A stretch of 46,498 nucleotides of DNA. Source: Gemmatimonadota bacterium (GTDB lineage: Bacteria; Gemmatimonadota; Gemmatimonadetes; Longimicrobiales; Gaopeijiaceae). The stretch covers positions 1 to 46,498 of the forward strand of contig JAOUPR010000023.1 of assembly GCA_029879725.1 (NCBI GenBank), written 5' to 3'. Position 1 is the stretch's first letter, and each line of letters begins with the position of its first letter. Shown in pieces: positions 26,982 to 34,870 of the stretch. Made by a program: the position numbers and the translations under genes. The notes below the pieces were generated by a model. It saw nothing but the letters and a program-made list of their open reading frames with translations, had not been told where the DNA came from and did not search any database.

Positions 26982-27962
26982 TCAGCTCCCCGTGGACCCG
27001 TCCGACTCCTTCCAGGCCCCCATGGAATCGTACTTCGCCCACCGTTGGGTGAGCAGGTCTTCGTGCGAGAGAGCGCTCAACTCCGCGATGATCTCGACGA
27101 GGGCCGTCTTCACCGTCCGCGCGGTTTCGTCCCAATCCGAGTGCGCGCCCCCCACCGGCTCGGGGATCACCCGATCGCACACGCCGAGGGAGAGAAGGTC
27201 CTTCGACGTGAGACGCAGCGCGGTGGCGGCCTTCTCCCGGTGTTCCGCGGAGCGCCAGAGGATCGCCGCGCACCCCTCCGGTGAGATGACCGAGTAGATG
27301 CTGTGCTCCATCATGATGATGCGGTCCGTCACTCCCAGGCCGAGCGCGCCGCCCGACATTCCTTCTCCGATCACCACCGACACCAGAGGTACCCGGAGCC
27401 GGGCCATTTCCCGCAGGTTGAAGGCGATGGCCTCGGCGATTCCGCGCTCTTCGGACCCGATGCCCGGGTAGGCCCCGGGGGTGTCGATGAGTGTGATCAC
27501 GGGTCGCCCGAACTTCTCCGCCTGGCGCATGAGGCGCAGCGCCTTGCGGTACCCCTCCGGGTGCGGCATGCCGAAGTTGCGCCGGAGGTTCTCCTTCATG
27601 TCCCGGCCCTTCTGTTGGCCGATCAACATGACGGTCTGGTCTCCCAGGCGAGCCCACCCGCCCACGATGGCCTCGTCGTCGCGGTAGGCTCGGTCGCCGT
27701 GAAGCTCCATCCAGTCCGTGAAGACCCGTTGCACGTAGTCCAGAGCGTAGGGCCGACTCGGGTGGCGTGCCACCTGGACCTGCTCCATGGGTGTCAGGTT
27801 CCGGTACGTGTCTTCCTTCAGGGTCTGCAGCTTGCCCCGGAGCACGTCCAGCTCCTGGGACACGTCGATTCCCTTCCGGTCGGCCAGTCCCAGGAGTTGA
27901 TCGATCTGGGTCTGGAGGTCGACGATGTCACGTTCGAAATCTAGATGAGGGACCGTAGCCAT
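26982..27962 (-). CDS. accA: AccA, acetyl-CoA carboxylase carboxyltransferase subunit alpha
   Basis: Alpha subunit of the carboxyltransferase that makes malonyl-CoA for fatty acid synthesis, 326 residues. Family landmarks are the N-terminal helical region LDFERDIVDLQTQIDQL, ARHPSRPYALDYV, FGMPHPEGYRKALRLM, LIDTPGAYPGIGSEERG, GEGMSGGALGLGV and YSVISPEGCAAILW. accD is not in the window. The ATG is preceded by AGGGAGG with a 7-base spacer, a strong ribosome site. A promoter-like pair lies 48-77 bases upstream. It leads the accA-ricT-metG run. Confidence 0.96.
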   Translation of the reverse strand: MATVPHLDFERDIVDLQTQIDQLLGLADRKGIDVSQELDVLRGKLQTLKEDTYRNLTPMEQVQVARHPSRPYALDYVQRVFTDWMELHGDRAYRDDEAIVGGWARLGDQTVMLIGQQKGRDMKENLRRNFGMPHPEGYRKALRLMRQAEKFGRPVITLIDTPGAYPGIGSEERGIAEAIAFNLREMARLRVPLVSVVIGEGMSGGALGLGVTDRIIMMEHSIYSVISPEGCAAILWRSAEHREKAATALRLTSKDLLSLGVCDRVIPEPVGGAHSDWDETARTVKTALVEIIAELSALSHEDLLTQRWAKYDSMGAWKESDGSTGS

Positions 27963-28009
27963 GGTCTGGCCTCCCTGTCATTCCATCCGGGCGTTGTTTC
28001 GGAATTGGT

Positions 28010-28039
28010 ATTCTAGCGCCGGTGGGGCCGGGAACCCAA
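28010..28039 (-). promoter_or_regulatory. Candidate promoter of accA-ricT-metG
   Basis: On the minus strand TTGGGT and TAGAAT are separated by 18 bases in the 99-base gap between the M1 peptidase stop and accA. The predicted transcript would begin near 28003, about 40 bases before the ATG. Found by eye. Confidence 0.42.
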
Positions 28040-28061
28040 GGGGCCGGGTTCGGATTCCGGG

Positions 28062-29774
28062 CTAACGCCCATCTCCCTTCAGCACCCATCCGTCCGGGTC
28101 CAACACGACCTCGAGCGGCGCGTCCTCCAACTCCACGGTGAAGGCCGTCGTTTCGTCGGTCACCCAGACCCGTCGCCGCACCGAGCCCTTCCCGGTCGAA
28201 ACCAACACGTCCATGGGCATGCGGAATCGGGGCCACGCGGCCTTCTGGATCTGACGGACCGTGACCTCCACCGCGCCGCCGGATCCGGTGGGCGTCGGGG
28301 TCCACGTGTGCTCCACCCGGTAGATCGGGTATCCGGCCTGGTGGATCCATTGCCCGAAGAACCAATCCAGGCTCTCGCCATGGGATGCTTCCATCGTGCG
28401 CTGGAAGTCCTCCGTGAGCGCGTTCCCGTGGAGGAACGTGCGGTAGTAGTCCCGGATGCCCCGAAAGAAGGCCTCGTCGCCCATGACCCCCCGGAGCATG
28501 TGGAGGACCCATCCGCCCTTGGGGTAGTTGTTCGCGTTGAGGAGAGCGAAGAGGTCGCGCTCCTCGGGGTCCACGACCGGACGGTCGACCACGCGGGACG
28601 CGAGGTAGTCCTGGCGGCGGCCCTCCATGAGCTCGCGGAAGCGGACCTCGCCGTCCGCGTTCTCGAAGAAGAGGATGCCGAAGTACGTGGCGAATCCTTC
28701 GGACAGCCAGAGGTGGTGCCAGTCCGTCTCCGTCACCGCGTCGCCGAACCACTGGTGCGCGATCTCGTGGGACACCGTTCCCTCCATGTCCCGTCCCTCG
28801 GCGATCCCTTCTTCGGTGTAGAAGATGGCCGAAGCATTCTCCATTCCCCCGAAGCGGGTGGACGACTGCACGTTCACCAGCTTCTCGTAGGGGAAGGGGC
28901 CCACGAGGTCGCTGAAGTAGTCCACCATGAGCGCGGATCGGGCGAAGATCCTCCCGGCGTTCTCCACGTCCTCGGGGAAGACCCACGACTCCACCTGGAC
29001 GCATCCGTCTTCCCGGGGGGAAGCGGGCGCCCGCCCACACGCGGCGAGCCCCCCGTCCAGAACGGCGAAGTCCGCGGCGCCCACCACCATGGTGTACGTG
29101 GGTATGGGCACGCCGACCTCCCAGCGCCACGTGAGCCGGTCCCCAGCGGGACCGGGCGAGCCGGCCGGGGTCGGCTCGGGCTCCCCCACAGGACGTCCGT
29201 TCGCGATGACCCGCCACTCCACGGGAGCGTGGACGGTGAAGGTCACCGTGGCCTTGTCCGACGGGTGATCCACCGAAGGGAACCAGAAGCGGGCGCGGTT
29301 GGGCCAGTTGTCGGCGAACGCGGTGGCGTTTCCGTGGACGTTCTCCTTCAGGATCAGCCCGTCGTCGGGGGTGCCCCGATAGTCGACCCGCACGTGGACG
29401 GTGTCTCCCTCGTGACGGCCGGGGAGTTCGATCCGGAGTACGCCATTCTCGTAGAGGCCCGTACCCGGTGCGCCGTCCACCGAGACGCTCTCCACGGCGA
29501 GGCCCGTGAGGTCCAGCGGCAGGGAAGGGGCGTCGGTGAGCGCCCGCGCCAGGATCGACGTGCGGCCGCCCACCCAGGACTCGGAGCGGGAGAGGCCCAC
29601 TTCGACGTCGTAGTGCAGGACGTCCACGCCGGGAGCATAGGGTCCCGGCGTGGGCGCGACACCGGCCTGGATGGGCATGGGCTCCGACGGGACCGCGCCG
29701 GAGGGCTGACCCCCCGAACAGGCGACGGTCACAAGAGCAACGAGGGGGATCGGAATACTCTTGTAGGCGGCCAT
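28062..29774 (-). CDS. M1 family aminopeptidase, predicted lipoprotein
   Basis: Zinc aminopeptidase of 570 residues. The signal peptide ends in a lipobox (LVTVAC, Cys 19), so the enzyme is probably anchored in the envelope. The exopeptidase motif is GGMEN (309-313). The zinc site is HEIAHQW (H336, E337, H340) with the third ligand E359 in LSEGFATY, spaced normally. An N-terminal beta-sandwich (about 45-215) precedes the catalytic domain. The C-terminal helical domain of large M1 enzymes is mostly absent and a beta domain ends the protein. It starts 15 bases after the response-regulator gene and is probably co-transcribed with it. Confidence 0.92.
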   Translation of the reverse strand: MAAYKSIPIPLVALVTVACSGGQPSGAVPSEPMPIQAGVAPTPGPYAPGVDVLHYDVEVGLSRSESWVGGRTSILARALTDAPSLPLDLTGLAVESVSVDGAPGTGLYENGVLRIELPGRHEGDTVHVRVDYRGTPDDGLILKENVHGNATAFADNWPNRARFWFPSVDHPSDKATVTFTVHAPVEWRVIANGRPVGEPEPTPAGSPGPAGDRLTWRWEVGVPIPTYTMVVGAADFAVLDGGLAACGRAPASPREDGCVQVESWVFPEDVENAGRIFARSALMVDYFSDLVGPFPYEKLVNVQSSTRFGGMENASAIFYTEEGIAEGRDMEGTVSHEIAHQWFGDAVTETDWHHLWLSEGFATYFGILFFENADGEVRFRELMEGRRQDYLASRVVDRPVVDPEERDLFALLNANNYPKGGWVLHMLRGVMGDEAFFRGIRDYYRTFLHGNALTEDFQRTMEASHGESLDWFFGQWIHQAGYPIYRVEHTWTPTPTGSGGAVEVTVRQIQKAAWPRFRMPMDVLVSTGKGSVRRRVWVTDETTAFTVELEDAPLEVVLDPDGWVLKGDGR

Positions 29775-29789
29775 CGCCCGTCCGGGTTG

Positions 29790-30755
29790 TCAGCGAATGG
29801 TTTCGAAGGCCTCCACTTCGGAGAACTCGGAGAGCCGGCCCCAGTACCGTGCGTAGACCTGGGCCATGTGCGGAGTCAGGTCCGACCGATTGCTCTCGGA
29901 GTCACCATATACGGTGAGGGCCTCCAGCTTGAGCTTCATCTGGTTGGACACATCTTCGAACTGGTCGGGCCGGAAGTCCAGCCCCGAAGTCGCCGTCTGG
30001 TATCCCCGCACGACCGCGGAGTACGTGTTGGCCACCTGAGCGACCTGCACGGCTTCACGCCGGACCGGGTCGTTCTCCTCCACCGCGGGAACGTAGATCA
30101 TCTCGGGCTCCATGTCCTCCACGACCCGCTCCACGAGCTCCACCCGGCGGGCCGGATCGGTGAGGGACGACTCCTCCACCAGGAGCTTGGCGCCGAGGAT
30201 GCCCGCGGCCCGGCGGGCCGTGTCCATGGCGCCCGGATCGGAACACGCTTCGGACCGGCACAGCGGAATGATCATCACTTCCTTTCCCTGCGCCCGTGCC
30301 TTGGAGAGCGTGCCGCCGCATCCCATCTCCACGTCGCCCATGAGGCCTCCCAGCGCCAGGACCGCCGTGTTCCCCGTGCCGACCACGAGCTTGTGGGAGA
30401 GCATGCTCTTCACGCGGGAAACGAGGGCGCTCCGGTTCAGGGGCTTCAGGAGAAGGTCGTCGGTGCCCGCGCGGTAGGCCTGTTCTTGATAGGTGGATGC
30501 CGTGTAGCCCGTCGTGGCCAGGACCGGCATGTCCGGATTCATGGCGCGAGCCAGGCGAATGAGTTCGAAACCGCTCACACCGGGGAGGTTGAGGTCCGTG
30601 ATGAGGATGTCGAACTCCTTGTCCTTCAGGAGATCGGCAGCCCGGTCGCCATCCTGGGAATACGTGATGTCGAACAGGCCCGTGGGGCGCAGGAAGTTCT
30701 TGACCAGGAACGCCTGGTCGAACGCGTCTTCTACTAGGAGTACACGAAGGGACAT
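29790..30755 (-). CDS. Response regulator receiver domain fused to a degenerate PIG-L/LmbE-like domain
   Basis: A 321-residue protein with a full receiver domain (1-120): acidic pair E9/D10, phosphoacceptor D54 in DILITDLNLPG, TT at 81-82, K104 in LLLKPL. From about 129 the chain follows the PIG-L deacetylase pattern (VLALGGLMGDVEMGCGGTLSK, then EVMIIPLCRSEA), but the canonical AHPDD is GGLMGD. So the zinc His is Leu138 and the general-base Asp is Gly140. The later HxDH segment reads ENDPVRREAV, without His. Enzyme activity is therefore unlikely; a binding or signalling role is inferred. No histidine kinase lies nearby. It has its own low-GC upstream region and precedes the M1 peptidase by 15 bases. 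Confidence 0.82.
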   Translation of the reverse strand: MSLRVLLVEDAFDQAFLVKNFLRPTGLFDITYSQDGDRAADLLKDKEFDILITDLNLPGVSGFELIRLARAMNPDMPVLATTGYTASTYQEQAYRAGTDDLLLKPLNRSALVSRVKSMLSHKLVVGTGNTAVLALGGLMGDVEMGCGGTLSKARAQGKEVMIIPLCRSEACSDPGAMDTARRAAGILGAKLLVEESSLTDPARRVELVERVVEDMEPEMIYVPAVEENDPVRREAVQVAQVANTYSAVVRGYQTATSGLDFRPDQFEDVSNQMKLKLEALTVYGDSESNRSDLTPHMAQVYARYWGRLSEFSEVEAFETIR

Positions 30756-30824
30756 GATCTAACCGCTACTGGTCCGGAGGAACGCAAATGGGGGGGGCGT
30801 GCACGACCTCAGACAGTGGCGAAA

Positions 30825-30846
30825 ATGTACGTAGTTGAAGTTTACA
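30825..30846 (-). promoter_or_regulatory. TGTAAAC-N11-ACAT motif upstream of the response-regulator gene
   Basis: On the minus strand TGTAAAC, eleven bases, then ACAT, 70-91 bases before the ATG at 30755, matching the arrangement at 24446-24467. A TTGACT lies further upstream, but no convincing -10 at the right distance from it was found. Function unknown. Confidence 0.3.
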
Positions 30847-30892
30847 TGGAACCGTCAGTCAAATCCACGAAAAAATGTAGTCCACCGCCTAC

Positions 30893-30928
30893 AAAAAACA
30901 AGTATCGGACCTGCGGAATGGATACTTG
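30893..30928 (-). terminator. Intrinsic terminator after the MFS transporter gene
   Basis: On the minus strand an 8-bp stem CAAGTATC / GATACTTG with a 14-base loop is followed immediately by TTTTTTG. It lies 57 bases after the stop of the gene at 30986-32185 and insulates the response-regulator gene. The rest of the 230-base gap holds no gene that I can see. Confidence 0.75.
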
Positions 30929-30985
30929 AGTGGATTTTCGGAGAAGAGGAAGGGCCGCGAAGTGGGGCGGGGCGTAGGGTGGATC

Positions 30986-32185
30986 CTACGTGGAGGTTCC
31001 CGGTTCGGGCTCCGGAACGAAGCGCCAGACGATGAGGCCCATGGCCAGGACGGATACGGCCGCGAGGAGGGTGTTGGCCCGGAATCCCACGCTGGAGTAG
31101 AGGGGGCCGGCCGCCGCTCCTCCCACCGCAAAGCCCATCTGTCCGAGGGCGACGGTGAGGCTCATCAGCGAACCCCGCCGCTCGTCGCGCACCAGGGAGG
31201 TCAGGAGGGCCGAGAAGGGGCTGATGCGCATGGCCACCAGGACCATGATCAGGAAATAGATGGCGTAGGCGAAGTAGAGATCGGTCACCAGGGGAACGGT
31301 GAGCACCATGAGAACGGAGAGGCCCACGCACGCGATGAGGATGATCCCCTTGCGCCCGATCCGATCCGAGAGGCGTCCCGCCTGCGGCCCGGTGAGGACG
31401 TTCGCGACCCCGCCCGCCAGGAACATCAGGGCGATCTGGTCGGGCGTGGCTCCGATCTCCTGCTCGAGCCACGTGGGGAAGTACACGATGAACACCGAAA
31501 CGCCCAGGAACATCATGAAGTAGGCCACGGCGGCCCAGGCCACTTCCGGCCGCTTCAACATGGTCAGGTAGTCGCGGGCGGCCCGACCCGCGCTGAGCCG
31601 GTGGGAGGCGCTCTTCACGGGGGGCTGGGGCACGCCGAAGAAGAGGAGGACCACGGTGGCCGCCATGGTCACCGCGAAGAGGTAGAACGGCGAGCGGAAT
31701 CCCCAACGCCCGGCCATGAAGATCCCCATGGGGATCCCCAGGATCTGCCCGAACGCCGCGCCGCTCATCACCCACCCGGTGGCCCATCCCCGGCGGTTGT
31801 AGGGGAAGTAGTCGCCGATGTACGAGACCGCCGCGCCGCTGAGCACCCCTCCGGCCATCCCCGCGAGCACGCGTACGCCCAGGAAGCTCGCGTAGCTCGT
31901 CACGACCCCGTGGAGGGCCAGGGCGAGCGTCATGAGTCCCGTGCCCAGGATCAGGATGCGGCGCCGCCCGATGCGGTCGGACACGGGACCCGCCAGGATG
32001 GCGAAGACCGCCAGCATGAGGGAGTAGCCGGACACCAGCGTGCCGAGCACGGCGTCGCTCACCCCCAACCCTTCCCCGATGCGGGGAAGGATGGGCGCCA
32101 TGATCATGGTCTGGCTCGCCGCCGAGAAGACGAGGAGCCAGAGCGTGAAGATGATGACGAAGGGCGAATCCTTCCTGGACGTCAC
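30986..32185 (-). CDS. MFS transporter, 12-TM drug/solute efflux type
   Basis: A 399-residue polytopic protein with about twelve hydrophobic segments. The MFS signature between helices 2 and 3 is AGPVSDRIGRRRILILG, repeated in the second half as AGRLSDRIGRKGIILI, and the helix-4 to 5 region has GVRVLAGMAGGVLSGAAVSYIGDYFP. It resembles DHA1-type permeases (arabinose efflux or drug:H+ antiporters); the substrate is unknown. The GTG start lies 24 bases after the SDR gene stop, suggesting co-transcription. A clear intrinsic terminator follows. Confidence 0.87.
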   Translation of the reverse strand: MTSRKDSPFVIIFTLWLLVFSAASQTMIMAPILPRIGEGLGVSDAVLGTLVSGYSLMLAVFAILAGPVSDRIGRRRILILGTGLMTLALALHGVVTSYASFLGVRVLAGMAGGVLSGAAVSYIGDYFPYNRRGWATGWVMSGAAFGQILGIPMGIFMAGRWGFRSPFYLFAVTMAATVVLLFFGVPQPPVKSASHRLSAGRAARDYLTMLKRPEVAWAAVAYFMMFLGVSVFIVYFPTWLEQEIGATPDQIALMFLAGGVANVLTGPQAGRLSDRIGRKGIILIACVGLSVLMVLTVPLVTDLYFAYAIYFLIMVLVAMRISPFSALLTSLVRDERRGSLMSLTVALGQMGFAVGGAAAGPLYSSVGFRANTLLAAVSVLAMGLIVWRFVPEPEPGTST

Positions 32186-32209
32186 CCGATCAGTCTCCCA
32201 TCCGGTGAA

Positions 32210-32986
32210 TCAGCTCCCGCCCCTGTGGAGGATCATGGCGTGCCTCTGGTCCGTGGGCATGAGGACCAGGTTGATGACGTCCACGTGCGGGGGAGTGTTG
32301 GCCACGTAGACCACGGCGTCCGCCACGTCTTCGCCGGTGAGGGGCGTGGTGTCGGCGTAGACCGACCTGGCCCGTTCGGTGTCTCCGTGGAAGCGCACTT
32401 CACTGAACTCGGTCTCGGTGAGCCCGGGATCCACGCTCGAGACCCTCACCTTGGTGCCGGCCAGGTCGATGTTCATCCCCTCGTTGAGGGCCCACACCGC
32501 GAACTTGGTGGCGTTGTACACCGCGCCCTTCGGGTAGACCCACCGCCCGGCGATGCTCCCGATGTTGATCACGTGCCCCGCGTTCCGTCCCACCATGTAG
32601 GGGAGGATGGCCCGGGACATGTAGAGGAGCCCTTTGACGTTGGTGTCGATCATGTCCTCCCAGTCGTCGAGCGCTCCTTCGTGGAACTTGTCGAGCCCGC
32701 GCGCCTTTCCGGCGTTGTTCACCAGGATGTCCGGAAGGAGATCGTCGGCCTGCAGTTCCGCCACGTAGGCGGCCACGGCCTCGCGATCCGTCACGTCCAG
32801 GGCGTGGGCGGAGGCCTGGACCCCGTGGGCGGCGGCGAGCTCGCCGGCCAGCTCCGCCACCCGGTCCTTCCGTCGGGCGGACAGGAGGAGGTGGGCGCCG
32901 TGGGACGCGAAGGCGCGCGCGCAGGATTCGCCGATACCGGCGGACGCGCCGGTGATGAGCACTCGTTTTCCGATCAATCTGTTCAT
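32210..32986 (-). CDS. Short-chain dehydrogenase/reductase (YdfG-like)
   Basis: A classical SDR of 258 residues. It has the cofactor loop TGASAGIG (12-19), NNAG, and the catalytic Tyr and Lys in YNATK with Ser in INIGSIAGRW. SARRKDR after the second strand (basic residues) points to NADP(H) preference. The sequence SSVDPGLTETEFSEVRFHGD resembles YdfG-type enzymes acting on serine or 3-hydroxy acids, but the substrate is not proven. The ATG (MNRLIGKRVLITG) was chosen because the frame upstream has no SDR similarity. It is divergent from the UMF1 transporter and precedes the MFS gene. Confidence 0.92.
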   Translation of the reverse strand: MNRLIGKRVLITGASAGIGESCARAFASHGAHLLLSARRKDRVAELAGELAAAHGVQASAHALDVTDREAVAAYVAELQADDLLPDILVNNAGKARGLDKFHEGALDDWEDMIDTNVKGLLYMSRAILPYMVGRNAGHVINIGSIAGRWVYPKGAVYNATKFAVWALNEGMNIDLAGTKVRVSSVDPGLTETEFSEVRFHGDTERARSVYADTTPLTGEDVADAVVYVANTPPHVDVINLVLMPTDQRHAMILHRGGS

Positions 32987-33178
32987 GGAACCCGGTGTCC
33001 GTCGGTTGTCGTGGGAACGGGTGGAGGTCACTCCCGGATGATGGGCATCCACCGGGTGCCGGGCAACCGTCCCCCGCCGTGTGGGCGGGTGGAAGCGCTT
33101 CGCACTGGCGGCCGGGGGACGTGGGTAATACCGTGGCGGGATCGTTCCCGGCACGACGTCGCCGCCACGGAGGGTTGA

Positions 33179-34417
33179 ATGAACCGCAAGCAGGTCGGGG
33201 CGTGGGCGCTCTTCGATTTCGCCAACTCCATCTATCCCGCCGTGGTCCAGACGGCGGTGTTCTCCATCTTCTACACGTCGTACATCGTGGGGAACGAGGC
33301 CGGGGAGGGAGACTGGTGGTGGGGACGCGCCATCTCCATCTCGGTCCTCATCGTCGCGGTCACGGCTCCGTTGTTGGGTGCCGTTGCCGACCGTGCGGGG
33401 GTGCGCAAGAAGTTCATGCTCACCTTCACGGCCATGTCGCTGGCCGGAGTCGCGATGTTCACCACCCTCGAGCCGGGGATGGCGCTGCAGGGGTTGCTCC
33501 TCTACGTGGTGGCCAACGTGGGGTTCGAGGGCGCGCTGGTGTTCTACAACGCGTATCTCCCCGACATCGTACCCAGAGAGAAGCAGGGCTGGGTCTCGGG
33601 GCTGGGATTCGGCGTGGGATATCTCGGGTCGGCGCTCGGGCTGATCATCGCCGGCTTCCTGGTCGACACCAACATGGATCTGGTCTGGGTTTCGGTGGTG
33701 CTCTTCTTCGGACTCTTCTCGATTCCCACCTTCCTCTTCCTCCCCAAGGACCAGCCGGGTGAGATGTCGGTGGGAGACGCCGTGGTGTGGGGCGTGGGGA
33801 ACTTCCGCCACATCGTGGGTGAGGTGCTCGCGCTGAAGGACCTGCGCCGTTTCCTCCTCGCCTTCTTCTTCTACATCGATGGAATCCTCACCGTGATCGT
33901 CATGGCGGGCCCCTTCGCCGAGCACACCTTCGGGTTCGGGAGGCGAGAAGCGATCATGCTCTTCCTGGTCGTCCAGTTCTCGGCTCTCGCGGGTGCCCTC
34001 GCCCTGGCCCGGGCCACGGACCGGATCGGCCCGAAGAAGGTCCTCACGGGATCGCTCCTCCTGTGGATCGCGGTGGGATTCTCGGTGTTCTTCGTGAACA
34101 GCCCTCGGATCTTCTTCGCCATGGCCGTGGTGGTGGGATTCGGCCTGGGGTCGGTCCAGTCGGCCAGCCGCGCCTTCATGTCGTCGCTGATCCCCGAGGG
34201 GAAGGAGGCGGAGATGTTCGGCTTCTACGCCTTCTGCGGGAAGTCGTCGTCCATGGTCGGGCCGTCCCTGTTCGGGTTCATCGCGGTGACGCTGGGTGGC
34301 AACCAACGCATCGCCATGTTGGCGCTCACCGTGCTCATGGGTGGGGGACTGCTCCTCCTGCAGCGGGTGGAAGATCCCAAGGCGCGAAGGCGTGATCCTT
34401 CCGTTTCGGCCGACTAG
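33179..34417 (+). CDS. UMF1-family MFS transporter (Atg22-like)
   Basis: A 412-residue membrane protein with about twelve helices. The N-terminus AWALFDFANSIYPAVVQTAVFSIFY is the typical UMF1/BtlA-Atg22 start (W-FD-ANS). Next come LGAVADRAGVRKKFM between helices 2 and 3 and YNAYLPDIVPREKQGWVSGLGFGVGYLG, both conserved. Eukaryotic Atg22 exports amino acids from vacuoles; bacterial substrates are mostly unknown. The ATG is preceded by GGAGGG four bases away. The 192-base gap to the divergent SDR gene must hold both promoters; a TAATAC hexamer at about 33126 is the only -10-like element seen, without a good -35. Confidence 0.9.
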   Translation: MNRKQVGAWALFDFANSIYPAVVQTAVFSIFYTSYIVGNEAGEGDWWWGRAISISVLIVAVTAPLLGAVADRAGVRKKFMLTFTAMSLAGVAMFTTLEPGMALQGLLLYVVANVGFEGALVFYNAYLPDIVPREKQGWVSGLGFGVGYLGSALGLIIAGFLVDTNMDLVWVSVVLFFGLFSIPTFLFLPKDQPGEMSVGDAVVWGVGNFRHIVGEVLALKDLRRFLLAFFFYIDGILTVIVMAGPFAEHTFGFGRREAIMLFLVVQFSALAGALALARATDRIGPKKVLTGSLLLWIAVGFSVFFVNSPRIFFAMAVVVGFGLGSVQSASRAFMSSLIPEGKEAEMFGFYAFCGKSSSMVGPSLFGFIAVTLGGNQRIAMLALTVLMGGGLLLLQRVEDPKARRRDPSVSAD

Positions 34418-34510
34418 TCCACGCCGTCCACGTCGGTGTGGGAGAAATCCTCCCCGACGAACGGGAGCGGCGCCCCGGCCAGGGACGCGTACGCCTCCTG
34501 GAGACGGCTG

Positions 34511-34861
34511 ATGGGGAAACGCCGACCGACCACACCCTCGCCCCCGGATCTCCCGGAGACGCTCCACGGCGCGGTGGCGGACGCGGAACTGGATCTCCAC
34601 GGGATGAACGTCCAGCAGGCGCTGCGGCGGGTCGAGAACCTTCTGGAGACGTGGGCGCGGCGTCAGCCCGGAGCCGTCCTCCGTGTCGTCACGGGGAAGG
34701 GGACTCGTTCCGCCGATGGCCCCGTGCTTCTCGGCGCGGTGGGAGACTTCCTGCGGGAGGAAACCGGCGGGAGGGTCGCGGAGATGATCAGGGCCGCCGG
34801 GGGCGGAGGATGGATGGTCCGGGTGGGCCGGACGGGAGGCCGGAGCGGCCCGCGGGCCTGA
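34511..34861 (+). CDS. Stand-alone Smr domain protein
   Basis: A 116-residue protein that is essentially one Smr (MutS2 C-terminal) domain: AELDLHGMNVQQALRRVENLL with the LDLHG motif at 27-31, and VLRVVTGKGTRSADGP with the HGxG-like loop here as TGKG. Smr domains are nicking or RNA endonucleases in MutS2 and related proteins; stand-alone versions are common and poorly characterised. The frame is open up to a GTG at 34436, but the ATG at 34511 has GGAG eight bases before it and gives a compact domain. It lies 93 bases after the UMF1 gene on the same strand. Confidence 0.85.
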   Translation: MGKRRPTTPSPPDLPETLHGAVADAELDLHGMNVQQALRRVENLLETWARRQPGAVLRVVTGKGTRSADGPVLLGAVGDFLREETGGRVAEMIRAAGGGGWMVRVGRTGGRSGPRA

Positions 34862-34870
34862 CGGGCGAGG

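Noticed and set aside
34436..34510. Earlier GTG start for the Smr protein
   Set aside because: The ATG at 34511 has a clear GGAG site and starts just before the conserved domain; the extra 25 residues show no conservation signal.
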